Below are positions 16,601 through 24,967 of a stretch of DNA of 64,000 nt, one piece after another. Position numbers and translations under genes: made by a program. Source of the DNA: Arenibacter sp. P308M17. Lineage in GTDB: Bacteria > Bacteroidota > Bacteroidia > Flavobacteriales > Flavobacteriaceae. The notes under the pieces are model-generated. The model saw only the letters and a program-made list of their open reading frames with translations. It searched no databases and was not told the origin of the DNA. Positions within the stretch are counted from its first letter, which is position 1. Every line of letters begins with the position of its first letter. The stretch lies in NCBI RefSeq assembly GCF_003426735.1, contig NZ_QVON01000010.1, positions 1-64,000 of the forward strand, given 5' to 3'.

Positions 16601-17053
16601 TTAAAACCAACGACGAACGATTACGCAATACTTTTGATACTCCTTCCCGAAAATATTCGTCAATACTTCCTCCTCGGGTAAAATCTGAAAGGTGTTCATA
16701 TAATACACAAATCCAGCTGCCAATAGCGTATTAAAGGCATTTCCCAGATACAGTCCCCAGCTCAAAAGCAGTAGTAACAATGCCAAATACATAGGGTTTC
16801 TGGAGTATTGATAAAGACCACTGGTAACCAATGTTGACACTTTGGAAGGGCTAAGTGGGTCTATACTGGTTTTTGAACCAAAAAATTGAAACAGGGAAAC
16901 AGCCCCAATTAATAATGCCAAAAACAAAAGCAAATACATTAAATAATCCCTTCCAAAAAAATCAAAATAGCCAACTGGTAAATAGGTAGCCAATAGATAC
17001 ATAAATAACCCAAAAATTAAAGCAATGATAAGGGGCGGGATTTTTAACCTCAT
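16601..17053 (-). CDS. Isoprenylcysteine carboxyl methyltransferase-like membrane protein
   Basis: A 150-residue membrane protein with four to five hydrophobic segments. The C-terminal half has the conserved SAM-binding pattern of the ICMT/PEMT-like family: TSGLYQYSRNPMYLALLLLLL, then EEEVLTNIFGKEYQKYC and the RRWF ending. Bacterial members methylate unknown lipid or protein substrates. It stands alone on the minus strand. Confidence 0.85.
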   Translation of the reverse strand: MRLKIPPLIIALIFGLFMYLLATYLPVGYFDFFGRDYLMYLLLFLALLIGAVSLFQFFGSKTSIDPLSPSKVSTLVTSGLYQYSRNPMYLALLLLLLSWGLYLGNAFNTLLAAGFVYYMNTFQILPEEEVLTNIFGKEYQKYCVIVRRWF

Positions 17054-17149
17054 AGATATGGAATAAAATGATAAAAAATAAAATTATTACTTTTAGACCT
17101 TTAGTTGGATTATCCAACCCGAGCTAAAAGAATTATAAAAATAAATAAA

Positions 17150-17740
17150 ATGCAATTGGTATTTGCAACACACAACCCCAACAAACTAAAAGAAGTGCAA
17201 ATCCTATTTCCAAAGGAAATAAAACTACTGTCCTTAGAGGATATTGGCTGCATGGACGAAATTCCTGAAACCGCAAACGATTTGGAAGGCAACGCTACCC
17301 TTAAGGCCAATTTTGTTACAGAAAATTATGGTTACCCTTGCTTTGCGGACGACACCGGACTTTTAGTGGATGCCTTGGACGGGGCTCCGGGGGTATACTC
17401 TGCAAGGTATGCCGGGGAACAGAAAAATGCGGACGACAATATGGACAAACTATTGCTCCAATTAAACGGAAAAACCAACAGAAAGGCACATTTTAAAACA
17501 GTTATCGCCTTAAATATCAACAATGGACAATTCCTCTTTAAAGGAATTGTTGAAGGAGAAATAACCACTCGAAAAAAAGGTGGACAAGGTTTTGGGTACG
17601 ACCCTATTTTTAGGCCCAAGGGGTATGACAAAACTTTTGCCGAAATACCAATTTTGCTAAAAAACAAAATTAGCCACAGAGCCAAAGCAATAGAGGAATT
17701 ACTTGCCTTTTTCAAAAGCCGAACGTATGTCGACAAATAA
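17150..17740 (+). CDS. rdgB: Non-canonical purine NTP pyrophosphatase (RdgB/HAM1)
   Basis: A 196-residue enzyme that hydrolyses dITP, XTP and similar nucleotides to monophosphates, keeping them out of DNA. It has the substrate-loop motif FATHNPNKLKE at the start, FADDTGLLVDAL, and the GQGFGYDPIF and KISHRAKA motifs towards the C terminus. The reading frame is open back to 17105, but the extra 15 residues are unlike the family, so I use the ATG at 17150 (AT-rich leader before it). The last 14 bp overlap the DUF4337 gene. Confidence 0.95.
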   Translation: MQLVFATHNPNKLKEVQILFPKEIKLLSLEDIGCMDEIPETANDLEGNATLKANFVTENYGYPCFADDTGLLVDALDGAPGVYSARYAGEQKNADDNMDKLLLQLNGKTNRKAHFKTVIALNINNGQFLFKGIVEGEITTRKKGGQGFGYDPIFRPKGYDKTFAEIPILLKNKISHRAKAIEELLAFFKSRTYVDK

Positions 17741-18371
17741 ATCAGGACAAACACCCATCATAATTTCCAGAATAATGGAACGTAACGAGACCCTTGGTGG
17801 AATACTGATCGCCGTATTTGCCGCCCTACTTTCCGTAGCGGAACTCGTAAACAACGATCTGGAAGAGGAAATGATGATTGCCCACAGTCAGTTCGTAAAC
17901 TATTCCAATTGGTACCAATCCAAAAGTATAAAGCAAAGCTTAAAGGAAAGTGAATTGGATTATTTGACCGCCCTAATGGAAACAGGGATAATACCCGAGG
18001 ACAAAATAACCAGCATTAAAACCAAAATAACACGGACCAAAGGCATGGTTTTGAAATACGAAGCGGAAAAAACCGAAATTCTGGTAGGATCGTCCAATGT
18101 ACCAAGAGAATATTGGGCACAGGACCTGGACGGGGAAATGGGAAAAATTACAGGAATAAACCAATGGGAACAGCTCTCCCAGGATTACGAAACGGCCACC
18201 AAAAAATTCGATCTGGGAAAATTACTATTTCAAATATGTATCGTACTAGGGGCCATTTGCATCATTATCCGTGATAATAAAAAATTACAGAAAAACTTTA
18301 TTTTACTCATGTTGGTGTTCGGAGCCATTGGAATTATAATTTCGGTATACGGTTTTATATTGGCTCCCTAA
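17727..18371 (+). CDS. DUF4337-like membrane protein
   Basis: A 214-residue protein with one N-terminal hydrophobic segment (GGILIAVFAALLSVAEL), a charged central part containing NYSNWYQSKSIKQSL, and two C-terminal membrane segments (ICIVLGAICIIIRD and ILLMLVFGAIGIIISVYGF). The NWYQSKSIKQ motif and topology fit DUF4337. Function is unknown. The ATG at 17727 overlaps the end of rdgB; a TTG at 17703 would add 8 residues. An alternative start is the ATG at 17775 just before the first membrane segment. Confidence 0.75.
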   Translation: MSTNKSGQTPIIISRIMERNETLGGILIAVFAALLSVAELVNNDLEEEMMIAHSQFVNYSNWYQSKSIKQSLKESELDYLTALMETGIIPEDKITSIKTKITRTKGMVLKYEAEKTEILVGSSNVPREYWAQDLDGEMGKITGINQWEQLSQDYETATKKFDLGKLLFQICIVLGAICIIIRDNKKLQKNFILLMLVFGAIGIIISVYGFILAP

Positions 18372-18414
18372 AAACTGCTTTCAAAATAAAATATTATAAT
18401 TAAAAAATTAGCAT

Positions 18415-18531
18415 TACCTTTGCCGCTTCAATTAACGCCGCTGGTATAGCATGTGTTGCCCTGAGTCTAAATAGGTTATAAAAATAATCGCTCTATGCAA
18501 CATACATATTTGCGATTATTTAAAACATATT
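18415..18531 (+). promoter_or_regulatory. Promoter box and long leader of the DEAD-box gene
   Basis: A TACCTTTG -7 box lies at 18415-18422, followed by a leader of about 100 nt before the helicase ATG. The leader holds an inverted repeat AATCGC...GCGATT (about 18486-18518). Long structured leaders are common for cold-shock-type DEAD-box genes. The 14 bp TACCTTTGCCGCTT is also found before the second DEAD-box gene at 61532. Confidence 0.45.
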
Positions 18532-20337
18532 ATGACAAAATTTGAAGCATTGGGGCTTAAGAAGTCCCTCTTGAATGCTATTTCCGATTTAGGATTTGAA
18601 TCCCCTTCAGAAGTACAGGAAAAAGCCATTCCAATCTTATTGGAAAGTGAAACCGATTTAGTTGCCCTTGCCCAGACAGGTACGGGTAAAACCGCAGCGT
18701 TTGGATTCCCGTTAATTCAAAAAATAGATAACGAAAGTAGAACCACACAAGGTTTGATCCTTTCCCCTACTAGGGAACTTTGCCTGCAAATTACCAATGA
18801 GCTTACCTTATATTCCAAATATGAAAAAGGGGTCAATGTTGTGGCAATCTATGGTGGTGCCAGTATTACAGATCAGGCCAGACAAATAAAAAGGGGCGCC
18901 CAAATAGTGGTAGCTACTCCTGGTAGAATGAAAGACATGATAGGCCGTGGCTTGGTGGATATCTCCAAAATTGATTATTGTATTCTGGATGAGGCCGATG
19001 AAATGCTGAATATGGGCTTCATGGAAGATATCAAAGATATTCTATCCAACACTCCAAAAGAAAAGTCCACTTGGCTATTTTCTGCAACCATGCCAAGGGA
19101 GGTATCCGTGATAGCGAAAAAATTCATGCACAATCCGCAAGAAATTACGGTAGGAACAAAAAATTCAGGAGCTACTACGGTTCAACATGAATACTATATA
19201 GTAGGTGGGCGCGATCGTTATCCGGCTTTAAAAAGACTTGCCGATACCAATCCCGATATCTTCTCCGTTATTTTCTGTAGAACAAAAAGGGACACCCAAA
19301 AGGTAGCTGAAAAGCTTATCGAGGATGGTTACAACGCCGGTGCATTGCACGGGGATCTAAGCCAGAACCAGAGAGATTTGGTGATGAACTCCTTCCGCAA
19401 GAAACAAATACAAATGTTGGTCGCTACAGATGTAGCCGCACGTGGTATTGATGTTGATGACATTACGCACGTCATCAATTATCAATTGCCCGACGAAATA
19501 GAGACCTATACACACCGAAGTGGACGGACGGGAAGAGCCGGTAAATCCGGTATTTCCATGGTTATTGTGACCAGAAGCGAACTTAGGAAGATCAAGGCCA
19601 TTGAAAATAAAATCCAACAAGCTTTTATTTCCAAAAAAATTCCTACAGGAATGGAAATATGTGAAATACAGCTGTACCATTTGGCCAATAAGATCAAGGA
19701 TACCAAAGTAAACGAGGATGTGGACAATTACTTGCCTGCTATAAATGACGTGCTCCATGGTATAGACAGGGAAGAACTTATCAAAAAAATAGTTTCCGTA
19801 GAATTTACACGTTTCTTTAATTACTACAATAAAACCAAAGATCTAAATACCTCCGATTCCGGTGATCGTGCAGAAAGGGGAGGATCCAGGGATGGGGATA
19901 GCCGTATCCCAGCTGACGGAAACGTTAGATATTTTATCAATGTAGGGGAAAAGGATGGCTATGATTGGATGTCCTTAAAGGATTTCATAAGGGATACCGT
20001 TAATTTGGGCAAGGACGATATTTTTAAAGTTGATGTGAAAGACAGTTTTTCTTTCTTTAATACGGATGCAGCTGCTACCGAAGCCATTTTGAAAACTTTC
20101 ACTGAATTTAAGGTAGATGGCAGATTTGTAAATGTTGAGGTTTCTAAAAATCCAGGCGGAGGCGGAGGCGGAAGCGGAAGTCGCGGAAGAAGGGACAGAA
20201 GCAGAAGTGGCGGAGGCCGGGATTCTAGGGATAGCGATCGCAACAAAGGAAGAAGAAGGGAAAGAAGCACTACTAAAGGAAGTTCCCCCAGTAGTTCAGG
20301 AAAAAGAAGGACTAAAAGAAAAAGTGATTTCTTTTAG
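18532..20337 (+). CDS. DEAD-box RNA helicase, DeaD/CsdA type with DbpA-like RNA-binding domain
   Basis: A 601-residue ATP-dependent RNA helicase. The Q motif region, AQTGTGKTAAFG (motif I), PTRELCLQI, TPGR, DEAD at ILDEADEML, SAT, ATDVAARGIDV and HRSGRTGRAG are all present (residues 1-370). A DbpA-like RRM follows (about 463-540, RYFINVGEKDGYDWMSLKDF). The last 60 residues are a Gly/Arg/Ser/Lys-rich disordered tail. The gene likely helps ribosome assembly or RNA remodelling, probably in the cold. It is monocistronic, with a perfect terminator at 20351-20378. Confidence 0.95.
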   Translation: MTKFEALGLKKSLLNAISDLGFESPSEVQEKAIPILLESETDLVALAQTGTGKTAAFGFPLIQKIDNESRTTQGLILSPTRELCLQITNELTLYSKYEKGVNVVAIYGGASITDQARQIKRGAQIVVATPGRMKDMIGRGLVDISKIDYCILDEADEMLNMGFMEDIKDILSNTPKEKSTWLFSATMPREVSVIAKKFMHNPQEITVGTKNSGATTVQHEYYIVGGRDRYPALKRLADTNPDIFSVIFCRTKRDTQKVAEKLIEDGYNAGALHGDLSQNQRDLVMNSFRKKQIQMLVATDVAARGIDVDDITHVINYQLPDEIETYTHRSGRTGRAGKSGISMVIVTRSELRKIKAIENKIQQAFISKKIPTGMEICEIQLYHLANKIKDTKVNEDVDNYLPAINDVLHGIDREELIKKIVSVEFTRFFNYYNKTKDLNTSDSGDRAERGGSRDGDSRIPADGNVRYFINVGEKDGYDWMSLKDFIRDTVNLGKDDIFKVDVKDSFSFFNTDAAATEAILKTFTEFKVDGRFVNVEVSKNPGGGGGGSGSRGRRDRSRSGGGRDSRDSDRNKGRRRERSTTKGSSPSSSGKRRTKRKSDFF

Positions 20338-20350
20338 TTAATTGTATATT

Positions 20351-20378
20351 AAAAAAATACGCTTCGGCGTATTTTTTT
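20351..20378 (+). terminator. Rho-independent terminator of the DEAD-box gene
   Basis: A perfect 12 bp stem (AAAAAAATACGC with GCGTATTTTTTT) closes a stable TTCG tetraloop. It is symmetric and A/T-rich at its base, so it could act in both directions. It lies 13 bp after the stop codon. Confidence 0.9.
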
Positions 20379-20414
20379 AGTTAGTTTACCAATTATAAAC
20401 ATGGATTTTATTTA

Positions 20415-21194
20415 ATGAAAAATTATTTCTTGCCCCTACTGCTCGTTATTGTTTCTTTTGGATATTCCCAAAACGACAAAAATGAAGAAGAGGTAAAACA
20501 ATTAAAAGCTGTTGTCCATAATGCCCAGACCGATCAACCAATGGAAAGTGTCCATGTCGTAAACCTCAACGAGGTGGTGGGAACGATTACCAATGAAAAA
20601 GGAGAGTTCAATATCCCTGCCAAGGTCAATGATACCCTTTATTTTACTTTTTTAGGATTTAAATCCCAAAAAGTAAGGGTTACCAATGATATGTTCAAAT
20701 TTAAAGAAACAAAAATTTCCCTGACGGAATTGGCATATGCCTTGGAAGAAGTAATCGTTAGACCCTACTCCCTTACCGGCTATTTGGAAATTGATGTCAA
20801 GAACCTACCCTTGAACAATGCTTTTCAATACAGTATTTCTGGTTTATCCGTAGGTTATGAAGCCGGGAGCAAGAACCCAAGTGCGGTCACCAAGGTATTG
20901 GGGGCCATACTTAATCCCGCGGATCTATTGAGAAATTTATTCGGAAAGAAACCCAACCAATTACGCAAACTACGTCAAATGAAGGAAGACGATCAAATTA
21001 GGGATCTTTTGGCCTCGAAATTTGACAGGGAAACCTTGACCGAGCTACTGCAATTGGAAAAAGTGGATATCGAGGATATCCTTAATAATTGTAATTACTC
21101 CAAATCCTTTATAACTACGGCCAATGATCTACAGATCCTGGATGCCATTAGCAGTTGCTATGAAGAATACAAGGTCCTGAACAGGGAAAAGTAG
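20415..21194 (+). CDS. Exported protein with carboxypeptidase-like regulatory (CarboxypepD_reg) domain
   Basis: A 259-residue protein with an N-terminal signal peptide (YFLPLLLVIVSFGYSQ). Residues about 29-110 form a CarboxypepD_reg-like beta-sandwich (KAVVHNAQTDQPMESVHVV, then GTITNEKGEFNI and LYFTFLGFKSQKV), as found at the start of TonB-dependent receptors. Here it is not followed by a plug or barrel; the rest is a soluble alpha-rich domain. Function is unknown; a periplasmic or outer-membrane-associated role is likely. Confidence 0.85.
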   Translation: MKNYFLPLLLVIVSFGYSQNDKNEEEVKQLKAVVHNAQTDQPMESVHVVNLNEVVGTITNEKGEFNIPAKVNDTLYFTFLGFKSQKVRVTNDMFKFKETKISLTELAYALEEVIVRPYSLTGYLEIDVKNLPLNNAFQYSISGLSVGYEAGSKNPSAVTKVLGAILNPADLLRNLFGKKPNQLRKLRQMKEDDQIRDLLASKFDRETLTELLQLEKVDIEDILNNCNYSKSFITTANDLQILDAISSCYEEYKVLNREK

Positions 21195-21334
21195 TCCCGG
21201 GCCACAATATTCCGGTTAAACAAAGAACTGGACGAGCTTCAATTTAACTTTTTTACAAGATTATTTCTAAAAATGTTCCCTAATTTCGTGCACTTCCTAT
21301 TTTATAGTTAAAATATGTTTCCAACGGTTATTAA

Positions 21335-22150
21335 ATGAAATTGAATAGAAGACAATTTATCCTAAAAATGGTTTTGGGGTCCGTTAGTTTTGTTGTACTT
21401 GATTCTTTCTGGCTGGAAACCAATTTTATAGAGTGGACCGAACATGACATATCTGTAACGGAGTCCAATAAAATAAAGGCCGTTCACTTAACCGACCTTC
21501 ATTTGCATAGAATAAAATCGGTCCATGAATCCATTGCGGACCGAATTAACAAAGAGCGACCGGACGTCATCCTTTTCACCGGGGATTCCATAGAACGGAA
21601 CAAATACCTAACAGTTTTGGATGATTTTTTAGGTTTATTAAATATCCAAATTCCAAAAGTGGCCATTTTGGGCAATAAGGAGTCTTCGGGTAGAATTGAT
21701 CTGCAAAAACTAAAGGACATTTATGGGACCTATAATGGTAATTTGCTTATCAACGAACCGTACTTGCTAAAAACCAACAACAGGGAAATTAACATTATCG
21801 GATTGGACGACTTGGTTCATGGTAATCCAGATTTTAGAAAAGCTACAGAAGGGATAGACACAACCTTATCTACTATTGTCCTTAACCATTGTCCCGCTTA
21901 TAGGGAGCAAATAGACCTTATTGGAGAAGAACAATATATTAAACCAACACTCATACTTTCCGGGCATACCCATGGCGGACAGGTAACGTTTTTTGGAAAG
22001 CCCTTTTTTACACCGCAAGGAAGTGGTGAATATGTTAAAGGTTGGTACAATAATGACATTTCAAAAATGTACGTATCCAAAGGAATCGGCACAACCTCTA
22101 TTCCAATACGTTTTGGTGCCAGGGCGGAGGCAAGCATCTTCTACATCTAA
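21335..22150 (+). CDS. Metallophosphoesterase, YkuE-like, with N-terminal anchor
   Basis: A 271-residue calcineurin-like phosphoesterase. The N terminus (KLNRRQFILKMVLGSVSFVVL) has a paired-Arg motif like a Tat signal or membrane anchor. Metal-site motifs are visible: HLTDLHLH, FTGDSIE, LNHCP and SGHTHGGQ. The fourth motif, usually GNHE or GNHD, reads GNKE here, so the usual catalytic His is replaced by Lys. The protein may still bind metals, but activity may differ from classical members. Confidence 0.88.
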   Translation: MKLNRRQFILKMVLGSVSFVVLDSFWLETNFIEWTEHDISVTESNKIKAVHLTDLHLHRIKSVHESIADRINKERPDVILFTGDSIERNKYLTVLDDFLGLLNIQIPKVAILGNKESSGRIDLQKLKDIYGTYNGNLLINEPYLLKTNNREINIIGLDDLVHGNPDFRKATEGIDTTLSTIVLNHCPAYREQIDLIGEEQYIKPTLILSGHTHGGQVTFFGKPFFTPQGSGEYVKGWYNNDISKMYVSKGIGTTSIPIRFGARAEASIFYI

Positions 22151-22220
22151 GTGCCCATTTCCTTTAATGCACGCTGCTCCTTATAATCCTTTACCTAAGC
22201 CATAAAAACATAGCCCACGG

Positions 22221-22772
22221 TTATTTTAGTCTCCCCAAGTCCTGTCCTTTTTCCAATATGGATTTTAAATTCCGAAGCCCTTCCTCAAAATCCTTACCAA
22301 CCGCTTTATCCATGCTCATAAACAACATGATAACAGACATTGGAAACTTATTCTCGCCCTTAAAACCCCAGGTAACCTTGGTCTTTCCATTTCCCGATTC
22401 CGAAAGATCCAAATAAGAATTGGAGGTAGACCTAAAAGGTTTTATAAACCTCAGCTCGGTCTCTACTCTTTCTCCTTTTATTATTTTTATTATTTCCTGT
22501 TCCCCCTCACCAACATCCTTGTTGCCGTTCCAATAATTTATGGCCCCTACCTCCCCATCGGTTCCCGTGAATTTCTTTTCCATATTGGGGTCCTTTTTAT
22601 CCCATGGTGACCATTCCTGCTGTTTTTTTAAATATTTAATAGTATTGAATACTTCAGCTTTTGGCTTGGAAATTTCTATGGTACGGGAAACATCATAACT
22701 TTTAGGTGCCATTAGGGCGAAAATTGCAATTAATACAATGATCCCTATAATAATATAAAGCAATGTAGCCAT
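22221..22772 (-). CDS. SRPBCC/polyketide cyclase-like protein with N-terminal membrane anchor
   Basis: A 183-residue protein with one N-terminal hydrophobic segment (TLLYIIIGIIVLIAIFALMA) followed by a START-like SRPBCC domain (ISKPKAEVFNTIKYLKKQ, then WSPWDKKDP and FTGTDGEVG). Such domains bind hydrophobic ligands. The frame stays open to 22853, which would overlap trmH by 35 bp; I chose the internal ATG at 22772 because the membrane segment follows it directly. Confidence 0.8.
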   Translation of the reverse strand: MATLLYIIIGIIVLIAIFALMAPKSYDVSRTIEISKPKAEVFNTIKYLKKQQEWSPWDKKDPNMEKKFTGTDGEVGAINYWNGNKDVGEGEQEIIKIIKGERVETELRFIKPFRSTSNSYLDLSESGNGKTKVTWGFKGENKFPMSVIMLFMSMDKAVGKDFEEGLRNLKSILEKGQDLGRLK

Positions 22773-22818
22773 AAGTTTTTGTGTGTTGGTTAGTCTTGTA
22801 ATAAATATACGGAAAATA

Positions 22819-23475
22819 TCATTTTGTTCCATGGTAACGGGACAAAACATCACTCAAGCTCCGCACTGATTTCTTGGTCCAATCCAATCTTTTTTCCAGT
22901 TTCTCCTCCTCGGTCAACCTCCAATTAATGTTACCCTTGCGCAGTTGATTTGTTAAGGTGTGCAAAATTATTGCGGCCGATACGGAAATATTGAGACTTT
23001 CGGTAAACCCGACCATGGGTATTTTCAGAAAGGAATCCGCCTTATCCAATACCTCCTTGCTCAACCCATCGCGCTCCGTTCCAAAAAATAGTGCTGTCCT
23101 CCCATCAAACTTAAAATCGGCAAGGGAACAATTGTTCCCACGGGGAGTAGTGGCTACAATTTTGTACCCTCGGCACCTTAAAGTATCAATACAATCCGTC
23201 GTATTATTGTATCTTTTTATATCTACCCATTGCTGGGCACCCATAGCTATGTCCTTGTCCAGTCGCTTGCCAAACCTACTTTCTATAAGGTGGGCCTGCT
23301 GCACCCCAAAAACATCACAGCTTCGCACCACGGCACTGGTATTGTGCATTTGGTAAACGTCCTCTATAGCTACCGTTATATAATTTGTCCGTTCCTCCAA
23401 TATGTCCAAAAAACGGGCTTTCCGCTCAGGGGTTATGAAATCCTCCAAATAGTCCAGTAACTTTTGATCTGTCAT
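22819..23475 (-). CDS. trmH: tRNA (guanosine-2'-O)-methyltransferase, TrmH/SpoU family
   Basis: A 218-residue SPOUT methyltransferase that likely 2'-O-methylates G18 of tRNA. The three SpoU motifs are visible: MHNTSAVVRSCDVFGVQ, FFGTERDGLSKEVL and IPMVGFTESLNISVSAAIILH. The C-terminal extension is the TrmH-type basic tail. It is divergent from the sirtuin gene, with 61 bp between the start codons. Confidence 0.92.
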   Translation of the reverse strand: MTDQKLLDYLEDFITPERKARFLDILEERTNYITVAIEDVYQMHNTSAVVRSCDVFGVQQAHLIESRFGKRLDKDIAMGAQQWVDIKRYNNTTDCIDTLRCRGYKIVATTPRGNNCSLADFKFDGRTALFFGTERDGLSKEVLDKADSFLKIPMVGFTESLNISVSAAIILHTLTNQLRKGNINWRLTEEEKLEKRLDWTKKSVRSLSDVLSRYHGTK

Positions 23476-23536
23476 AAACCTAAGGTATTAAAAAAGAAAA
23501 CGTTTAATTTTACAAATATTACTATATTCTATCACA

Positions 23537-24229
23537 ATGAAAAAAATAGTAGTTTTAACAGGTGCGGGAATCAGTGCGGAAAGCGGAATAAACACTTTTA
23601 GGGATGCTGATGGATTATGGGAAGGCCATGATGTAATGAAAGTGGCCACGCCCCAAGGGTTTCAAAAAAAACCCGATCTAGTGCTCAATTTTTACAACGA
23701 GAGAAGAAAACAATTGCTCAAAGTCTTCCCTAATTTGGCCCATAATGCCTTGGTTGACCTGGAGGCCCATTTTGATGTCAGCATCATTACCCAAAATGTG
23801 GACGACCTTCATGAACGGGCCGGTAGCTCCAAGGTGATTCATTTGCACGGAGAGTTGTTAAAGGCAAGGTGCAGCCATAATCCCAGCCAAATAATCGAGT
23901 GGAATACCGATATAAAGATTGGAGACCTCTCGGAAGGGGGGAAACAGCTTCGACCGCATATTGTGTGGTTTGGCGAGGAAGTACCATTATTGGAAAAAGC
24001 GGCCCATATTACACAACAGGCCCAAATATTAATTATTATAGGCACCTCGATGCAGGTTTATCCGGCCGCTAGTTTAGTGCATTATGTATCCAGGGATACC
24101 CCCATTTACTTTATTGACCCAAAACCTAATATTTCCCGCACCGATTTTATTGATCTCACCATTATACGGGCCAGTGCCGTAAACGGAGTGCCCCAATTGG
24201 TATCCGATCTAATTGGTGACAGGTGTTAA
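23537..24229 (+). CDS. cobB: NAD-dependent protein deacylase, sirtuin (CobB/SIRT5-like)
   Basis: A 230-residue sirtuin. NAD-site motifs are TGAGISAESGINTFR, TQNVDDLHERAGS and the catalytic His in HLHGEL. A YxxR pair (FYNERR), used by SIRT5-type enzymes to bind succinyl or malonyl lysine, is present. The module that normally holds four zinc-binding cysteines has only one (KARCSHNPS), so the zinc site is absent. That is known in some bacterial sirtuins and should not abolish activity. Confidence 0.92.
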   Translation: MKKIVVLTGAGISAESGINTFRDADGLWEGHDVMKVATPQGFQKKPDLVLNFYNERRKQLLKVFPNLAHNALVDLEAHFDVSIITQNVDDLHERAGSSKVIHLHGELLKARCSHNPSQIIEWNTDIKIGDLSEGGKQLRPHIVWFGEEVPLLEKAAHITQQAQILIIIGTSMQVYPAASLVHYVSRDTPIYFIDPKPNISRTDFIDLTIIRASAVNGVPQLVSDLIGDRC

Positions 24230-24296
24230 CCCCTAAAATTTATTGCCCTTTCCGATATAATGACTTATTGAAAACCACAAAAAAGCAAGGATATTT

Positions 24297-24857
24297 GTGA
24301 CCTACATAGAACTTTATAATGCCCTCATTAACGTTGACCATTCCAGGACCAAAAGAATGGAGATGTCCAAGCTTTTGGCAAGTAGGCCCTCCAACGTTGC
24401 GACCCTAATGGAAATTGCCTTTCAAGTATATGACCCTGTATCCTGTAAAGCAAGTTGGGTCTTGGAATTTATGGCCAAGGAACATTTGAACCATCTTTTT
24501 CCGAGTATGGATACCTTTGTTCACCATATTGGATACGTACATTTCGATTCGGCGGTAAGGCCCATGGCAAAAATATGTGAGGTACTTATGAAATCCTACT
24601 TTCAGTCAAAGGACCAAGAAACCCGCGATGCATTAAATGAAGAACACTTGGAAAGCATTACTTCCACGTGTTTCGACTGGCTCATAGGCAACCATAAAGT
24701 GGCTGCCCAAGCATATGCTATGACCAGTCTTTTATTATTGGGCAGAAAATTCGATTGGATCCATCCAGAATTGCGCTCTATTTTGGAAAAGAACTACCCA
24801 GACGGTAGTGCCGCCTATAAGGCCAGGGCCAGGATGACCTTGGCAAAACTACCCTGA
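24297..24857 (+). CDS. Conserved all-helical protein upstream of purB
   Basis: A 186-residue soluble protein, helical by composition. It starts with GTG (MTYIELYNALINVDHSRTKR), with no closer ATG in a position that keeps the N-terminal helix; the ATG at 24357 is possible but removes conserved sequence. I recall a Flavobacteriia family just upstream of purB that is sometimes named adenylosuccinate lyase by transfer from its neighbour. It has no lyase signature. It looks like a HEAT-type scaffold, but this is a guess. Gap to purB is 110 bp. Confidence 0.65.
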   Translation: MTYIELYNALINVDHSRTKRMEMSKLLASRPSNVATLMEIAFQVYDPVSCKASWVLEFMAKEHLNHLFPSMDTFVHHIGYVHFDSAVRPMAKICEVLMKSYFQSKDQETRDALNEEHLESITSTCFDWLIGNHKVAAQAYAMTSLLLLGRKFDWIHPELRSILEKNYPDGSAAYKARARMTLAKLP

Positions 24858-24967
24858 GTAACGGAAATACCCTAGAACAAATAACCGAACAATCTCTCAC
24901 TTCACTTTTAAACTCATTAACTTATAGCTATCTTTGCGCTTTTCCAAAATCTATCAAATAGCACAAG

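Noticed and set aside
18415-18531. Riboswitch in the leader of the DEAD-box gene
   Set aside because: A hairpin is possible but no known riboswitch consensus can be traced.
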